Notes: generated by a model not told the origin, from the sequence alone. A stretch of 21,859 bases of DNA from Nocardioidaceae bacterium (GCA_013811715.1 JACCUS010000395.1:1-21859), one strand, 5' to 3'; positions 1 through 7,766 are shown, counted from the stretch's first letter. Numbers and translations: made by a program.

Positions 1-123
1 GACGTCGGCAGTGAGGTGGCCGCCCGGGTCGATGCGGAGGCCGAGCGCCTGACCGAGTGGTTGGGTGGGGTGCGGGTGTTGCCGAGCTTCCCTACGCCGC
101 TGCAGCGCGAGCTCGCCCGCTGA
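1..123 (+). CDS. C-terminal end of a probable winged-helix DNA-binding-domain protein (5' truncated)
   Basis: The window opens inside a reading frame that uses the first base as codon position 1 and stops at TGA 121-123. The 40 visible residues include EAERLTEWLGG and end in FPTPLQRELAR. This amphipathic helix, then a Gly-Val-Arg strand, then an F-x-TPL-x-REL tail resembles the C-terminus of actinobacterial winged-helix DNA-binding-domain proteins (HTH_42, YcaQ-related). That assignment rests on remembered family appearance only, because the diagnostic part lies outside the window. The frame is followed at once by a strong inverted repeat, which supports a genuine gene end. Confidence 0.55.
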   Translation, partial: DVGSEVAARVDAEAERLTEWLGGVRVLPSFPTPLQRELAR

Positions 124-131
124 CCTGGCCG

Positions 132-181
132 CAACGATCCGACGCTGGGGCGGCTCCGACCACCTGAGCGTCGGATCGTTG
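132..181. terminator. Strong bidirectional hairpin terminator between convergent genes
   Basis: A perfect 15-bp inverted repeat: CAACGATCCGACGCT at 132-146 and its reverse complement at 167-181, around a 20-base loop. It lies 8 bases after the stop of the rightward gene and 15 bases beyond the stop of the leftward AraC gene, so it can serve both. There is no clear T tract on either side, which is common in high-GC actinobacteria. Confidence 0.75.
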
Positions 182-196
182 GTGCCCGGGTGCGGG

Positions 197-1114
197 TCAG
201 GCTGGTTCGGCGACCCACTTCATGGGGTCACCGAATCCCAGGTCGCCGATCCCTGCTGCGTCCAGCGCCTGCACAGCCAGCGTGCGGCGATAGGAGGCGA
301 AGGTCAGCACGTGGGCGATCATGCCCCCGTAGGTGAAGACCTCGACCGGGGTGCACAGGGCGTCGATGAACGTCTCGTCGAGGCGGCCCTGGTCGCAGAC
401 GTCGCGGATCTGGGCGAGGTACGTAGGTCCCGCCTGAGCGAGGCGAGTACGCATCGACACGATGCTCTCGTGGCTCTCGACGTCCCAGTTGTAGGACCGG
501 TTGGCGATGGCTGCGTTCCACATGTCCATCTGGCCGATGAGCCGCGACAGCAGGGAGCGGAGGGACGCAACGTCGTCTCCGTCGTCGACAGACACCTCGA
601 TCGGGGCGTCGAGCTGCTCGTCGTCAAGGGTGGCGGCGCGGTCGATCATCTCGCCGATGAGCCAGATGTGGTGTTCGGTCATCTTGACTAGGAGATCCAT
701 GGAGCTCACCTTCTGTTGGGCGGGCAGCCGAAGGCCGCCGGGTGGATGGAAGTGCACGCCGTTGGGTGTCTGGAGCTGGATGTGACGAGGCGTTGACCGC
801 CAGGCCGACGGCGAGACGCCGTACGCCCGTTGGAACGCCCGGGTGAACGCCTCGTTGGACGAGTAGCCTGCCTCGACGGCGATGTCGAGAACACCCTGCC
901 CACTGGTGATCAACCGGTACGCCGCTCGTTCGAGGAGCACCCGGCGGCGGAAGCGCGCCGGGGTCTCGCCCGAGGTCGCGCTGACGACCCGGTCGAAGTG
1001 GAAGCGTGACAGGTACAGCCGTGCCGCCAAGTCCTCGCCTCGCGCGTCGTGGTCGTCGAGGTGTGCTGCCAACGAGTGGACGAAGCCGGCGAACGTGTCG
1101 GTGGCTGTCCTCAT
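197..1114 (-). CDS. AraC-family regulator with C-terminal DinB-like domain
   Basis: 305 residues. Residues about 8-107 form an AraC/XylS DNA-binding domain with two helix-turn-helix units: the first around LAARLYLSRFHFDRVVS, the second around ILDIAVEAGYSSNEAFTRAF-type sequence, closing with the usual AYGVSPSAWR. After a linker of about 35 residues, residues 140-290 form a helical segment resembling DinB/DUF1572 four-helix bundles, with candidate metal-ligand histidines H148/H149 and H268. The position where many DinB proteins have a middle His reads RLIGQMDMW, so the metal site may be incomplete. The gene starts at ATG 1114 behind a GGGTGAAGG-like site. It lies 66 bp downstream of menD on the same strand and could be read from the men operon, though nothing links it to menaquinone. 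The effector is unknown. Confidence 0.85.
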   Translation of the reverse strand: MRTATDTFAGFVHSLAAHLDDHDARGEDLAARLYLSRFHFDRVVSATSGETPARFRRRVLLERAAYRLITSGQGVLDIAVEAGYSSNEAFTRAFQRAYGVSPSAWRSTPRHIQLQTPNGVHFHPPGGLRLPAQQKVSSMDLLVKMTEHHIWLIGEMIDRAATLDDEQLDAPIEVSVDDGDDVASLRSLLSRLIGQMDMWNAAIANRSYNWDVESHESIVSMRTRLAQAGPTYLAQIRDVCDQGRLDETFIDALCTPVEVFTYGGMIAHVLTFASYRRTLAVQALDAAGIGDLGFGDPMKWVAEPA

Positions 1115-1180
1115 ACCTTCACCCTGCCTGCCCGGGCCGGTGGGCTCTTGATCGTTCTTGCTCGCCTGAGACCGCGTGGC

Positions 1181-2794
1181 TCACCGAGCCAGCCCCCGCA
1201 GCCGGTCGGCGAGGGATCTTCGGTGTGCCCGGCTGATCGGAACCTCCAGCACCTTGATGCCCCGGGCACTCTGGGTGAGCACATCGCGCAGTGCGGCGGC
1301 GTCGTCGACCCGCTCGTACGTCGTCCCGGTGGCTGCACACAGCGTCTGCACCGAGACCCCGTGCGGAGTGCCGAAGACCCGCTCGAACGCCACCCCATAC
1401 GCCGCAGCCCCCTGCTCGAGGGTGGCGAAGATCGCCCCACCGTCGTCGTTGGCGACCACGATCGTCAGGTCGGGACGCGGCTCGTCCGGCCCGATGACGA
1501 GCGCGTTGGAGTCGTGCAGGAAGGTGAGGTCGCCGACGTACGCAAGCGACCGCGCGGATCGCCGCCCCAGCGCGGCGCCGATCGCAGTCGACAGCGTGCC
1601 GTCGATACCCGAGAGACCCCGGTTGCCGATCACCAGCCGCCGCTGCCCCGCCGGATAGGGCGGCGCCATGACGTCGAGGTCTCGGATCGGCTGTGACGAA
1701 CCGACGACCAGCAGGCCCCCGGCCGGAACCGCGGCCGCCACCTCGGCCGCCACCCGCAGCGGCAGCCCTTCCGGCTCCGCCGCCAACGCGTCGACCGCCA
1801 AGCTCTGCCGCCCGTCGGCCTCCCGCCACGACGAGATCCACATCTCGCCGTCCGCACCGTCGACGACGGGCACGGTGTCGACGTGGCGGGCGACCAGACC
1901 CGGGTCCGTGCAGACGCCGCCCGGCCCGCGCACCGAGACCACCTCGATGTCCGAGCGGGAGATCAGCCGGGTGGCCTGCCGCGACAGGGTCGGATGCCCG
2001 GTGACGACCACTCGCTCGACCTGCTTCCCGAGGTCGGAGTCCAGCAGCAGGCGATAGGTCCGCAAGGCGTGGCTTCCGGTGCGCGCCCCCGACGTCGGCT
2101 CGGCCAGCAGCGGCCAGTTCGCGCCCTGCGCCAACAGCCGCGCCGGTGGTCCGGCGTCGTCGCCGGCGACAACCACCGTGCGCGGACCCAGGCCGAGCCG
2201 CTCCGAACCGTCCGGAGCGGCGAGCTGCCGCCGGCTGAGCAGCGCGGTGTCGGCCGTCTCCTCGCCGAAGTCGAGTGGAAGCGACTCCGGCAGCAGCGGG
2301 TCGGCGAACTGGAGGTTGACCTGCGTGGGGCCATGGCGTCGCACGGCGTCGTCGATCGCGTCCGCCGCGCCCACTGCATCGTCAGGGGCCACGTCGACGC
2401 ACAGCACCCGCCCGCCGAACAGGCCGGCCTGCTCGGTTGTCTGGTTGGCGCCGGTGCCGCGCAGCGAGGCCGGTCGGTCCGCGGAGAGCACGAGCAGCGG
2501 CACGCCGGCGTGGCTCGCCTCCAGCACCGCAGGATGCAGGTTCGCCACCGCCGTGCCCGAGGTCGTCACGACGGCGGCCGGCCGGTGCGAACCCTTCGAC
2601 AAGCCGAGCGCCAAGAAGCCCGCCGTACGCTCGTCGATGCGCACATGCAGCCGGAGCACACCAGCGACGTCGGCCTGTTGAAAGGCGAGCGCCAGCGCCG
2701 CCGAACGCGACCCCGGAGCCAGCACGACGTCGGCGACATTGCCGCGTCTGAGCGCCGAAACGACCGCGAGGGCCGTCGATGTAGAGCCGTTCAT
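1181..2794 (-). CDS. menD: 2-succinyl-5-enolpyruvyl-6-hydroxy-3-cyclohexene-1-carboxylate synthase (MenD)
   Basis: A thiamine-diphosphate enzyme that joins isochorismate and 2-oxoglutarate early in menaquinone synthesis. From ATG 2794 the protein has 537 residues, normal for MenD. The N-terminal pyrimidine-binding domain has APGSRSAALA near residues 26-35 and RIDERTAGFLALGLSK near 52-67, which includes the conserved Glu that activates the cofactor. The C-terminal diphosphate-binding domain has GNRGLSGIDGTLSTAIGAA, GDLTFLHDSNAL and VVANDDGGAIF. The frame stays open upstream to 2902, but that stretch lies inside menC and looks nothing like MenD; the chosen ATG overlaps the menC TGA in an ATGA (2791-2794), implying translational coupling. 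It is the last men gene on this strand. Confidence 0.95.
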   Translation of the reverse strand: MNGSTSTALAVVSALRRGNVADVVLAPGSRSAALALAFQQADVAGVLRLHVRIDERTAGFLALGLSKGSHRPAAVVTTSGTAVANLHPAVLEASHAGVPLLVLSADRPASLRGTGANQTTEQAGLFGGRVLCVDVAPDDAVGAADAIDDAVRRHGPTQVNLQFADPLLPESLPLDFGEETADTALLSRRQLAAPDGSERLGLGPRTVVVAGDDAGPPARLLAQGANWPLLAEPTSGARTGSHALRTYRLLLDSDLGKQVERVVVTGHPTLSRQATRLISRSDIEVVSVRGPGGVCTDPGLVARHVDTVPVVDGADGEMWISSWREADGRQSLAVDALAAEPEGLPLRVAAEVAAAVPAGGLLVVGSSQPIRDLDVMAPPYPAGQRRLVIGNRGLSGIDGTLSTAIGAALGRRSARSLAYVGDLTFLHDSNALVIGPDEPRPDLTIVVANDDGGAIFATLEQGAAAYGVAFERVFGTPHGVSVQTLCAATGTTYERVDDAAALRDVLTQSARGIKVLEVPISRAHRRSLADRLRGLAR

Positions 2795-3753
2795 CCCGCC
2801 CGATCCTTCAGCACTCGCCGACAGTCCGCCATCCGGTCCAGCCAACGCGTCGCGGTCGCCTCGTCGGGCCTGGCGTCGCGCAGCAGCTCGTCGTCGGGCC
2901 ACACCTTCCGCACGGCCAGGTGGCCGTCGACCGGTGACATCGGCTCAGCCGCGAGGTCTTGGGCGAGCATCGAGGCAGTCGCCAGGCCGCAGGCGAAGGG
3001 CAGGTCCGGCAACGCCGCGGCGAGCGCCACTCCGGCCGAGATGCCCACCGACGACTCGAGCGCGCTCGACACCACGACCGGCAGGTCGATCTGCTCGGCC
3101 AGCCGCAGACACACCCGGACGCCGCCCAGCGGCTGCACCTTGAGTACGGCGATGTCGGCCGCCGCGAGCCGCTTGACCCGGATCGGGTCCGCGGCCCGGC
3201 GGATCGACTCGTCGGCGGCGATCGGCACGTCGACCCGGCGACGCACCTCGGCCAGCTCCTCGACGGTGGCGGTCGGCTGCTCGACGTACTCGAGGTCGAA
3301 CTCCGCGAGGTGCGCGATCGAGTCGACCGCTTGCTCGACCGTCCAGCCGCCGTTGGCGTCGATGCGGACTCGCCCGTCTCGACCGAGTGCCTCGCGTACC
3401 GCGCCGACTCGGGCCATGTCGTCGTCGAGGCGCTGGCCCGGCTCGGCGACCTTGACCTTGGCGGTGCGGCAGCCATGCGGGCCGGTCGCGATGGCCGTGG
3501 CCTGGTCGGGGCCGACAGCGGGAACGGTGCAGTTGACCGGGACGCGGTCTCGCAGCGGGTGCGGGAACCCCTGGTCGGCCGCCTCCAGCGCAGCGGCGAG
3601 CCAGGTGGCGGACTCGTCGGCGTCGTAGTCCACAAAGGGGCTGAACTCACCGACGCCTGCCTCGCCCCAGATCAGCAGCCCCTCGCGGTGCCTGACCCGG
3701 CGGAACCGGAAGCTCATCGGCAGCGAGAACACCTCCACCCGCCGCCTACTCAT
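2791..3753 (-). CDS. menC: o-Succinylbenzoate synthase (MenC)
   Basis: An enolase-superfamily dehydratase that turns SHCHC into o-succinylbenzoate. From ATG 3753 it has 320 residues. The superfamily catalytic set is visible: K99-V-K101, metal ligands D132 (DANGGW), E158 (EYVEQP) and D181 (ADES), and catalytic K205 (VLKVQPLGG). The frame is open to 3900, but the extra 49 codons translate two copies of the intergenic palindromic element (a VCG-PLDPAD-SR pattern seen twice), so the extension is rejected. ATG 3753 has a GGGAGCGAG site directly upstream. The gene overlaps menD by 4 bases and is separated from menE by 227 bp of repeats. Confidence 0.93.
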   Translation of the reverse strand: MSRRRVEVFSLPMSFRFRRVRHREGLLIWGEAGVGEFSPFVDYDADESATWLAAALEAADQGFPHPLRDRVPVNCTVPAVGPDQATAIATGPHGCRTAKVKVAEPGQRLDDDMARVGAVREALGRDGRVRIDANGGWTVEQAVDSIAHLAEFDLEYVEQPTATVEELAEVRRRVDVPIAADESIRRAADPIRVKRLAAADIAVLKVQPLGGVRVCLRLAEQIDLPVVVSSALESSVGISAGVALAAALPDLPFACGLATASMLAQDLAAEPMSPVDGHLAVRKVWPDDELLRDARPDEATATRWLDRMADCRRVLKDRAG

Positions 3754-3770
3754 CTCGCTCCCAAGTCGTG

Positions 3771-3820
3771 ATTCGTCTGCGGGATCGAGCGGAGACCGTT
3801 GCGTGTCTCCGCAGACGTAT
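3771..3820. repeat. 50-bp palindromic intergenic element, copy 1
   Basis: The element starts ATTCGTCTGCGG and ends CCGCAGACGTAT, so 8-bp arms GTCTGCGG/CCGCAGAC enclose a 26-base centre. A second inner stem (CGGAGAC/GTCTCCG) competes with the outer one. The same length and arm spacing recur at 3834-3883 and 21517-21566. Confidence 0.7.
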
Positions 3821-3833
3821 GCGGGTGCTCTCG

Positions 3834-3883
3834 ATTGGTCTGCGGGATCGAGCGGAATCCGTGGCGCGCCTCCGCAGACGACT
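3834..3883. repeat. 50-bp palindromic intergenic element, copy 2
   Basis: In direct orientation to copy 1, 13 bases further on. It starts ATTGGTCTGCGGGATCGAGC and ends CCGCAGACGACT, with the same 8-bp arms. The left half is almost identical to copy 1; the right half has diverged. It lies upstream of menC, within the menE-menC gap. Confidence 0.7.
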
Positions 3884-3919
3884 CTGGCAGCCAGCGTCAC
3901 GCATCGGTACGCTCATCGG

Positions 3920-4004
3920 CCTGGCCGCGAGCCGCGCATCGCCTGGCCGCGAGCCGCGCATCCCCTGGGCCTCGAGTCGCTCACCGCCTGGCATCGAGCT
4001 CACC
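3920..4004. repeat. 22-bp tandem repeat, four decaying units, running into the menE stop
   Basis: Units 3920-3941 and 3942-3963 match in 21 of 22 positions (CCTGGCCGCGAGCCGCGCAT plus TCG or TCC as overlapping ends). Units 3964-3986 and 3987-4004 are degraded (CCTGGGCCTCGAGTCGCTCA and CCTGGCATCGAGCTCACC). The menE stop codon (3981-3983) lies inside the third unit, so the last codons of menE are part of the repeat. Confidence 0.65.
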
Positions 4005-5096
4005 AAGGAGGCTCTGACGGTCGGTCTTACCGGACTCCAAGAGCGGTAAGGAGTCACGTACCACCAGCCCGCGCGGAGCCCAACTGCGTGGATGCACCCC
4101 CGACACGAAGTCGCGGACAGCCTCGAGGGTCGGCGCCGAACCGGTTGCCGCCGGTACCAACACCGCCACCACCCACGTCCCCCACTCCGGGTCCGGCAGG
4201 CCGACCACTGCGCAATGCTCGATCCCCGGCATGGCGGTCAACCGGTTCTCCACCGCGGGCAACGAGACGTTGACGCCGCCCGAGATCACCACGTCGTCTG
4301 CGCGGCCGAGCACCTCGAGGCGGCCGTCGCCGGTGAGGCGGCCGAGATCTGGTGTGTGGAGCCAGCCGTCCCACAGCACCTCGGCGGTCAGATGGGGCTC
4401 GTCGACGTACCCGTCGAACAACACCGGACCGGCGAGGCTGATCTCGCCACCGGCGCCCAGCCCAATCGCGACGCCGTCGAGGGCGACGCCGTCGTAGACG
4501 CATCCGCCGCAGGTCTCGCTCATGCCGTACGTCGTCACGACCGCGACCCCGGCGGCCCGTGCCCTCTGCACGAGGTCGCAGGGCGTGGCCGCACCACCGA
4601 GCAACACCGCGTGGAAGTCGCGCAGCGCCGCCAGGTCCGTCTCGGCCGCCATCCACCGCTGCAGCTGCGTCGGAACTGCGGCCAGGTAGCGCCGCTCGCC
4701 GGTCAACGCGACCGTTGCCGCGGCCAGCCCGTCATGGTCGGCGAGAACGACGGGCGACGTACCTGCGAGCACCGACCGGGTCAGCACCTGCAGCCCCGCC
4801 ACATGCTGGGCAGGTAGCGCCAACAGCCACTGGCCCCGGCCGCCGATCCGCGCCAGGGTCGCCACCGCGGACGCTCGGATCGCCGCCGCGGACAAAGCCA
4901 CGTCCTTCGGCTCGCCCGTCGTTCCCGAGGTGCGCACCCACAACGGCCGGCCGGCCGGCTCGTCGAGCCAACGCCGCAGCAACCGCTCGATCGTGGCCGC
5001 CTCGCCCGAGACCGGCCACAGCGACCCCTCGGCCTCACTCGCACCCACGCCCCTCACCCTAGTTTCCGCTGCTATGGCTGAAGACTCGCCCGGCAT
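3981..5096 (-). CDS. menE: o-Succinylbenzoate-CoA ligase (MenE)
   Basis: An ANL-superfamily adenylating enzyme that activates o-succinylbenzoate to its CoA thioester. From ATG 5096 it has 371 residues, short like other actinobacterial MenE proteins. Seen: P-loop TSGTTGEPK at 56-64, TYGMSETCGG at 189-198, TPDLGRL near 248-254, hinge GRADDVVISGG at 264-274, and catalytic Lys K357 in SGKTDR. The start is chosen at an ATG with GAAGGGTGG 7-15 bases upstream; a GTG about 13 codons in is possible. The frame extends upstream through menA, which is an artefact. It diverges from menA across 63 bp and precedes menC and menD, and its 3' end merges with a tandem repeat. Confidence 0.92.
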   Translation of the reverse strand: MPGESSAIAAETRVRGVGASEAEGSLWPVSGEAATIERLLRRWLDEPAGRPLWVRTSGTTGEPKDVALSAAAIRASAVATLARIGGRGQWLLALPAQHVAGLQVLTRSVLAGTSPVVLADHDGLAAATVALTGERRYLAAVPTQLQRWMAAETDLAALRDFHAVLLGGAATPCDLVQRARAAGVAVVTTYGMSETCGGCVYDGVALDGVAIGLGAGGEISLAGPVLFDGYVDEPHLTAEVLWDGWLHTPDLGRLTGDGRLEVLGRADDVVISGGVNVSLPAVENRLTAMPGIEHCAVVGLPDPEWGTWVVAVLVPAATGSAPTLEAVRDFVSGVHPRSWAPRGLVVRDSLPLLESGKTDRQSLLGELDARR

Positions 5097-5159
5097 ACGC
5101 TGCCACCCTTCAACCACAAGGCCGAGGGCTGGTGCCGACCTGCCAGACTTGTCGCCGCC

Positions 5160-6041
5160 ATGGCCACCACGACGCAATGGGTCGAAGCCGCCCGCCCCCG
5201 CACCCTGCCAGCGGCTGTCGCGCCCGTCCTCGCCGGAACCGGGGTCGCCGTGCACGCAGACGGCTTCGTGTGGTGGAAAGCCACGCTCGCCCTCGTCGTG
5301 GCGCTGGCGCTGCAGGTGGCGGTCAACTACGCCAACGACTACTCCGACGGGGTTCGCGGCACGGACGCGAACCGGGTCGGGCCGCTCCGGCTCGTCGGGT
5401 CGGGGACGGCGACGCCGCTCCAGGTGAGGAGCGCGGCGCTGGCGAGCTTCGGGGTCGCCGGGGTCGCCGGGCTCGTGCTCGTCGCGACGACGACCTGGTG
5501 GCTGCTGCTCTTCGGCGCTGCCGCGATCATCGCCGCTTGGTACTACACCGGCGGGTCGAAACCGTACGGCTACCACGCGCTAGGGGAGGTGTTCGTCTTC
5601 GTCTTCTTCGGGCTCGTCGCCGTCGCCGGCACCGCCTACGTGCAGACCGAGCAGCTCAGCGACGGCGCCGTCTCGGCGGGATGCGGAGTCGGGGCCCTGG
5701 CTTGCGCGATCCTGGTGGCCAACAACCTCCGCGACATCCCCACGGACGAGCTCGTCGGCAAGCGCACGCTCGCGGTCGTGCTCGGCGACCGGCGTTCCCG
5801 CGACGCCTACCTGGCGCTGCACATCGCCGCGTACGGGTGCGCGGCGCTGGTGGCGGTGACGGTCACGTGGTGGGCGTTGCTCGCCTCGGTGGCGCTGCCG
5901 CTCTCAGTGCGGGCACAGTCCGTCGTGCGACGGGGCGCCACTGGCCCCGCGCTCGTCGTCGTACTGCGAGACACCGGGCTGACCGAGCTCGTCTACGCCG
6001 CCGGGCTGTTCGCCGGTCTGGTCATCGCGGCCCCGCGTTGA
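5160..6041 (+). CDS. menA: 1,4-Dihydroxy-2-naphthoate polyprenyltransferase (MenA)
   Basis: An integral-membrane UbiA-family prenyltransferase that attaches the polyprenyl chain to 1,4-dihydroxy-2-naphthoate, giving demethylmenaquinone. 293 residues with about eight hydrophobic segments. The first Asp-rich motif is NYANDYSDGVRGTD near residues 56-69, the second NNLRDIPTDELVGKRTLAV near 192-210. ATG 5160 has no obvious Shine-Dalgarno sequence; translation may be leaderless or weakly initiated. It diverges from menE, so the 63-bp gap probably holds both promoters. It is the only rightward gene of the men block and converges on the DUF4229 gene with 31 bp between. Confidence 0.95.
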   Translation: MATTTQWVEAARPRTLPAAVAPVLAGTGVAVHADGFVWWKATLALVVALALQVAVNYANDYSDGVRGTDANRVGPLRLVGSGTATPLQVRSAALASFGVAGVAGLVLVATTTWWLLLFGAAAIIAAWYYTGGSKPYGYHALGEVFVFVFFGLVAVAGTAYVQTEQLSDGAVSAGCGVGALACAILVANNLRDIPTDELVGKRTLAVVLGDRRSRDAYLALHIAAYGCAALVAVTVTWWALLASVALPLSVRAQSVVRRGATGPALVVVLRDTGLTELVYAAGLFAGLVIAAPR

Positions 6042-6072
6042 TCCCGCGGCCATCCAAGCACCGGCCACCTGG

Positions 6073-6372
6073 TCAGCGGGTCGGGCGGCCCTCGCCGGGG
6101 GCCGGCTCGTCGTGGTCCTCCGCCGACTTCCTCGCCTCGTACGCCGCCTTGGCCCGTTCAGCGCGTTCGGCGACCTGTTCGGCCAGCCTCCCGCGCAACG
6201 AGCGCAGCGCGGTGAGCGCGACGACCGACGAGACCGCCATCGCGATCAGCGCGGTGTACAACGCGCTGACCGCGTTCCACTCGATCGTGCGCCCGAGCGC
6301 CAGCCAGATCAGGCCGTACACGCCGGCGAACAACCCGAGGCGAGCCAAGGTGTAGACGGCGAAGATCCGCAC
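6073..6372 (-). CDS. Small DUF4229 membrane protein
   Basis: 99 residues with two predicted membrane helices (about 4-26 and 35-55; motif YGLIWLALGRTIEW between them), then a basic, charged, probably coiled-coil tail (LRGRLAEQVAERAERAKAAY). This matches the actinobacterial DUF4229 family, whose function is unknown. The start is GTG 6372, with AGGA six bases upstream (AGGACACCCC-GTG). The frame remains open into the neighbouring dehydratase gene to 6663, but that part is a shadow. It lies 46 bp downstream of the dehydratase gene on the same strand and may share its transcript. Confidence 0.8.
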   Translation of the reverse strand: MRIFAVYTLARLGLFAGVYGLIWLALGRTIEWNAVSALYTALIAMAVSSVVALTALRSLRGRLAEQVAERAERAKAAYEARKSAEDHDEPAPGEGRPTR

Positions 6373-6418
6373 GGGGTGTCCTACTTGTCGAAGTGACTGA
6401 AGCGGTCTCCAGCGTAGG

Positions 6419-7381
6419 TCAGCCGGCCAGCACGTCCCGCAACAGGGCAGGCTCCACGTTGCCGCCGGAGATGATCGCCACGGCCGGGCCTGGACCGACC
6501 ACGTCGGAGTGCGCCAGGTAGCCCGCCACCGCAACGGCGCCGCTGGGTTCGGCCACCACCTTCGCGTCGAGGACCACCGCGCGCATGGCCGACCGGATCG
6601 CGTCCTCGCTGACCGTGACCACGTCATCGACCAGCGCGGTGATGTGCCGCCAGGTGAGCTCACCGACCGTGGGCACCCGGAGCCCGTCGGCGATCGTGCG
6701 TCCGGTGTCGGCGCTGTCCCAGGTCACCCGCGTCCCGCGCGCGAAGCCCTCGGCGAGGTCGCCGGCCAGCTCCGGCTCGACCCCGATGATCCGCACCTGA
6801 GGCGCCGTCGCCTTGATGGCGGCGGCGATGCCGCTGATCAGGCCACCACCGCTGACCGGCACCAGCACGGTCGCCACCTCCGGCAGGTCGTCGAGCACTT
6901 CCAGCCCGATCGTCCCCTGCCCGGCCACGACCGCGGCGTCGTCGAAGGGCGAGACGAAGACGGCCCCGGTCTGCGCCTGGATGCGTTCGAGCTCGGCCGC
7001 CCGCTGTGAGATGTCGACAAGGACGACCTCGGCGCCCTGCTCCGCGGTCGCCACTCGCTTGACCTCCGGTGTCTGCCGCGGCATCACGATCGTGGCATCG
7101 ATGCCAGCGGCTCGCGCCGCTCGCGCCAACGCCTGTGCATGGTTGCCGGAGGAGTGTGTGATGACCCCGCGAGCACGCTGCTCCCCGCTCAACAGGGCGA
7201 CGGCGTTGGTCGCGCCGCGCAGCTTGAAGGATCCGCCCACCTGCAGGCACTCGGCCTTGACGAACAGCGGCGCATCGGTTCGTCCGAGGCGGGTGCAGAG
7301 CAGCGGCGTACGACGGACGACACCGGCGATCCGCTCGGCGGCAGCCTCGATGTCGCGGAGGCCGACGAGGGCTTGCGTCAT
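6419..7381 (-). CDS. PLP-dependent threonine/serine dehydratase, short form without ACT domain
   Basis: 320 residues, fold type II PLP enzyme. The Schiff-base lysine is K53 in GGSFKLRGA; the phosphate-binding loop is SGGGLISG at 177-184; the asparagine loop is SSGNHAQA at 78-85. The C-terminal ISGGN motif supplies the pyridine-nitrogen contact. The protein ends directly after the catalytic domain, so it lacks the ACT regulatory domain of biosynthetic IlvA and resembles catabolic threonine ammonia-lyases and serine racemase-like enzymes. It should deaminate threonine or serine to 2-oxobutyrate or pyruvate, but racemase activity cannot be excluded by sight. It diverges from the PLDc_N gene across 94 bp. 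Confidence 0.87.
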   Translation of the reverse strand: MTQALVGLRDIEAAAERIAGVVRRTPLLCTRLGRTDAPLFVKAECLQVGGSFKLRGATNAVALLSGEQRARGVITHSSGNHAQALARAARAAGIDATIVMPRQTPEVKRVATAEQGAEVVLVDISQRAAELERIQAQTGAVFVSPFDDAAVVAGQGTIGLEVLDDLPEVATVLVPVSGGGLISGIAAAIKATAPQVRIIGVEPELAGDLAEGFARGTRVTWDSADTGRTIADGLRVPTVGELTWRHITALVDDVVTVSEDAIRSAMRAVVLDAKVVAEPSGAVAVAGYLAHSDVVGPGPAVAIISGGNVEPALLRDVLAG

Positions 7382-7475
7382 GAGTCGAGACCCTAGCGGC
7401 TGAGATTCCCCTGAACCGCTGGGTGCCCAGTTGGGCAGGCGGCTACGCTGGGAGGCAAGAGGAGGATGACGTTCG

Positions 7476-7766
7476 ATGAGGTTCTTGCCGGCGGTGCTGG
7501 TACTCGTGCTACACGTCTACTGCTGGATCGAGATCGCGCAGTCAGACCCGCGGCAGGTGCGCCAGCTTCCTCGCGGCCAGTGGGTGCTGATCTCCTGCAT
7601 CCCCATCGCCGGTCCCGTCGGCTGGCTGCTGTACGGCCGCCCCAACGGCTCCCGTGTCGCGAAGGCGGCGCCACGGGCCCGACCCCGGGCCGTCGCACCC
7701 GACGACGACCCCGACTTCCTCCGCAGCCTCCGCCGCAAACCCCCCGACGACCCAAGCATTCACTGA
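7476..7766 (+). CDS. Small membrane protein with PLDc_N (phospholipase D nuclease N-terminal) domain
   Basis: 96 residues with two membrane helices (about 3-20 and 37-53), the second ending in the PLDc_N signature GPVGWLLYGRP. The tail is Arg/Pro/Asp-rich, ending RRKPPDDPSIH. In cardiolipin synthases this segment precedes the catalytic PLD domains; here it stands alone, as is common in actinobacteria, and no function is established. ATG 7476 has GAGGAGG about 10 bases upstream. The stop codon lies inside an inverted repeat shared with the stop region of ccsB. Confidence 0.85.
   Translation: MRFLPAVLVLVLHVYCWIEIAQSDPRQVRQLPRGQWVLISCIPIAGPVGWLLYGRPNGSRVAKAAPRARPRAVAPDDDPDFLRSLRRKPPDDPSIH

Noticed and set aside
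1883..3628. Long rightward open frame antisense to menD and menC
   Set aside because: Low-complexity Arg/Ser/Ala translation; it shadows two well-supported enzymes.
3754..3900. N-terminal extension of menC by 49 codons
   Set aside because: It translates two copies of the palindromic element, producing an artificial repeated peptide, and ATG 3753 has a proper ribosome-binding site.
3920..4004. CRISPR-like repeat array
   Set aside because: Units are directly adjacent without spacers, decay quickly, and no cas gene is present.
5097..5576. N-terminal extension of menE through menA
   Set aside because: The extra residues are antisense to the conserved MenA membrane domain and are Arg/Pro/Asp-rich without any family resemblance.
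6373..6663. Longer DUF4229 protein starting inside the dehydratase gene
   Set aside because: The added residues are out-of-frame dehydratase sequence; GTG 6372 has AGGA at good spacing and matches the family N-terminus.
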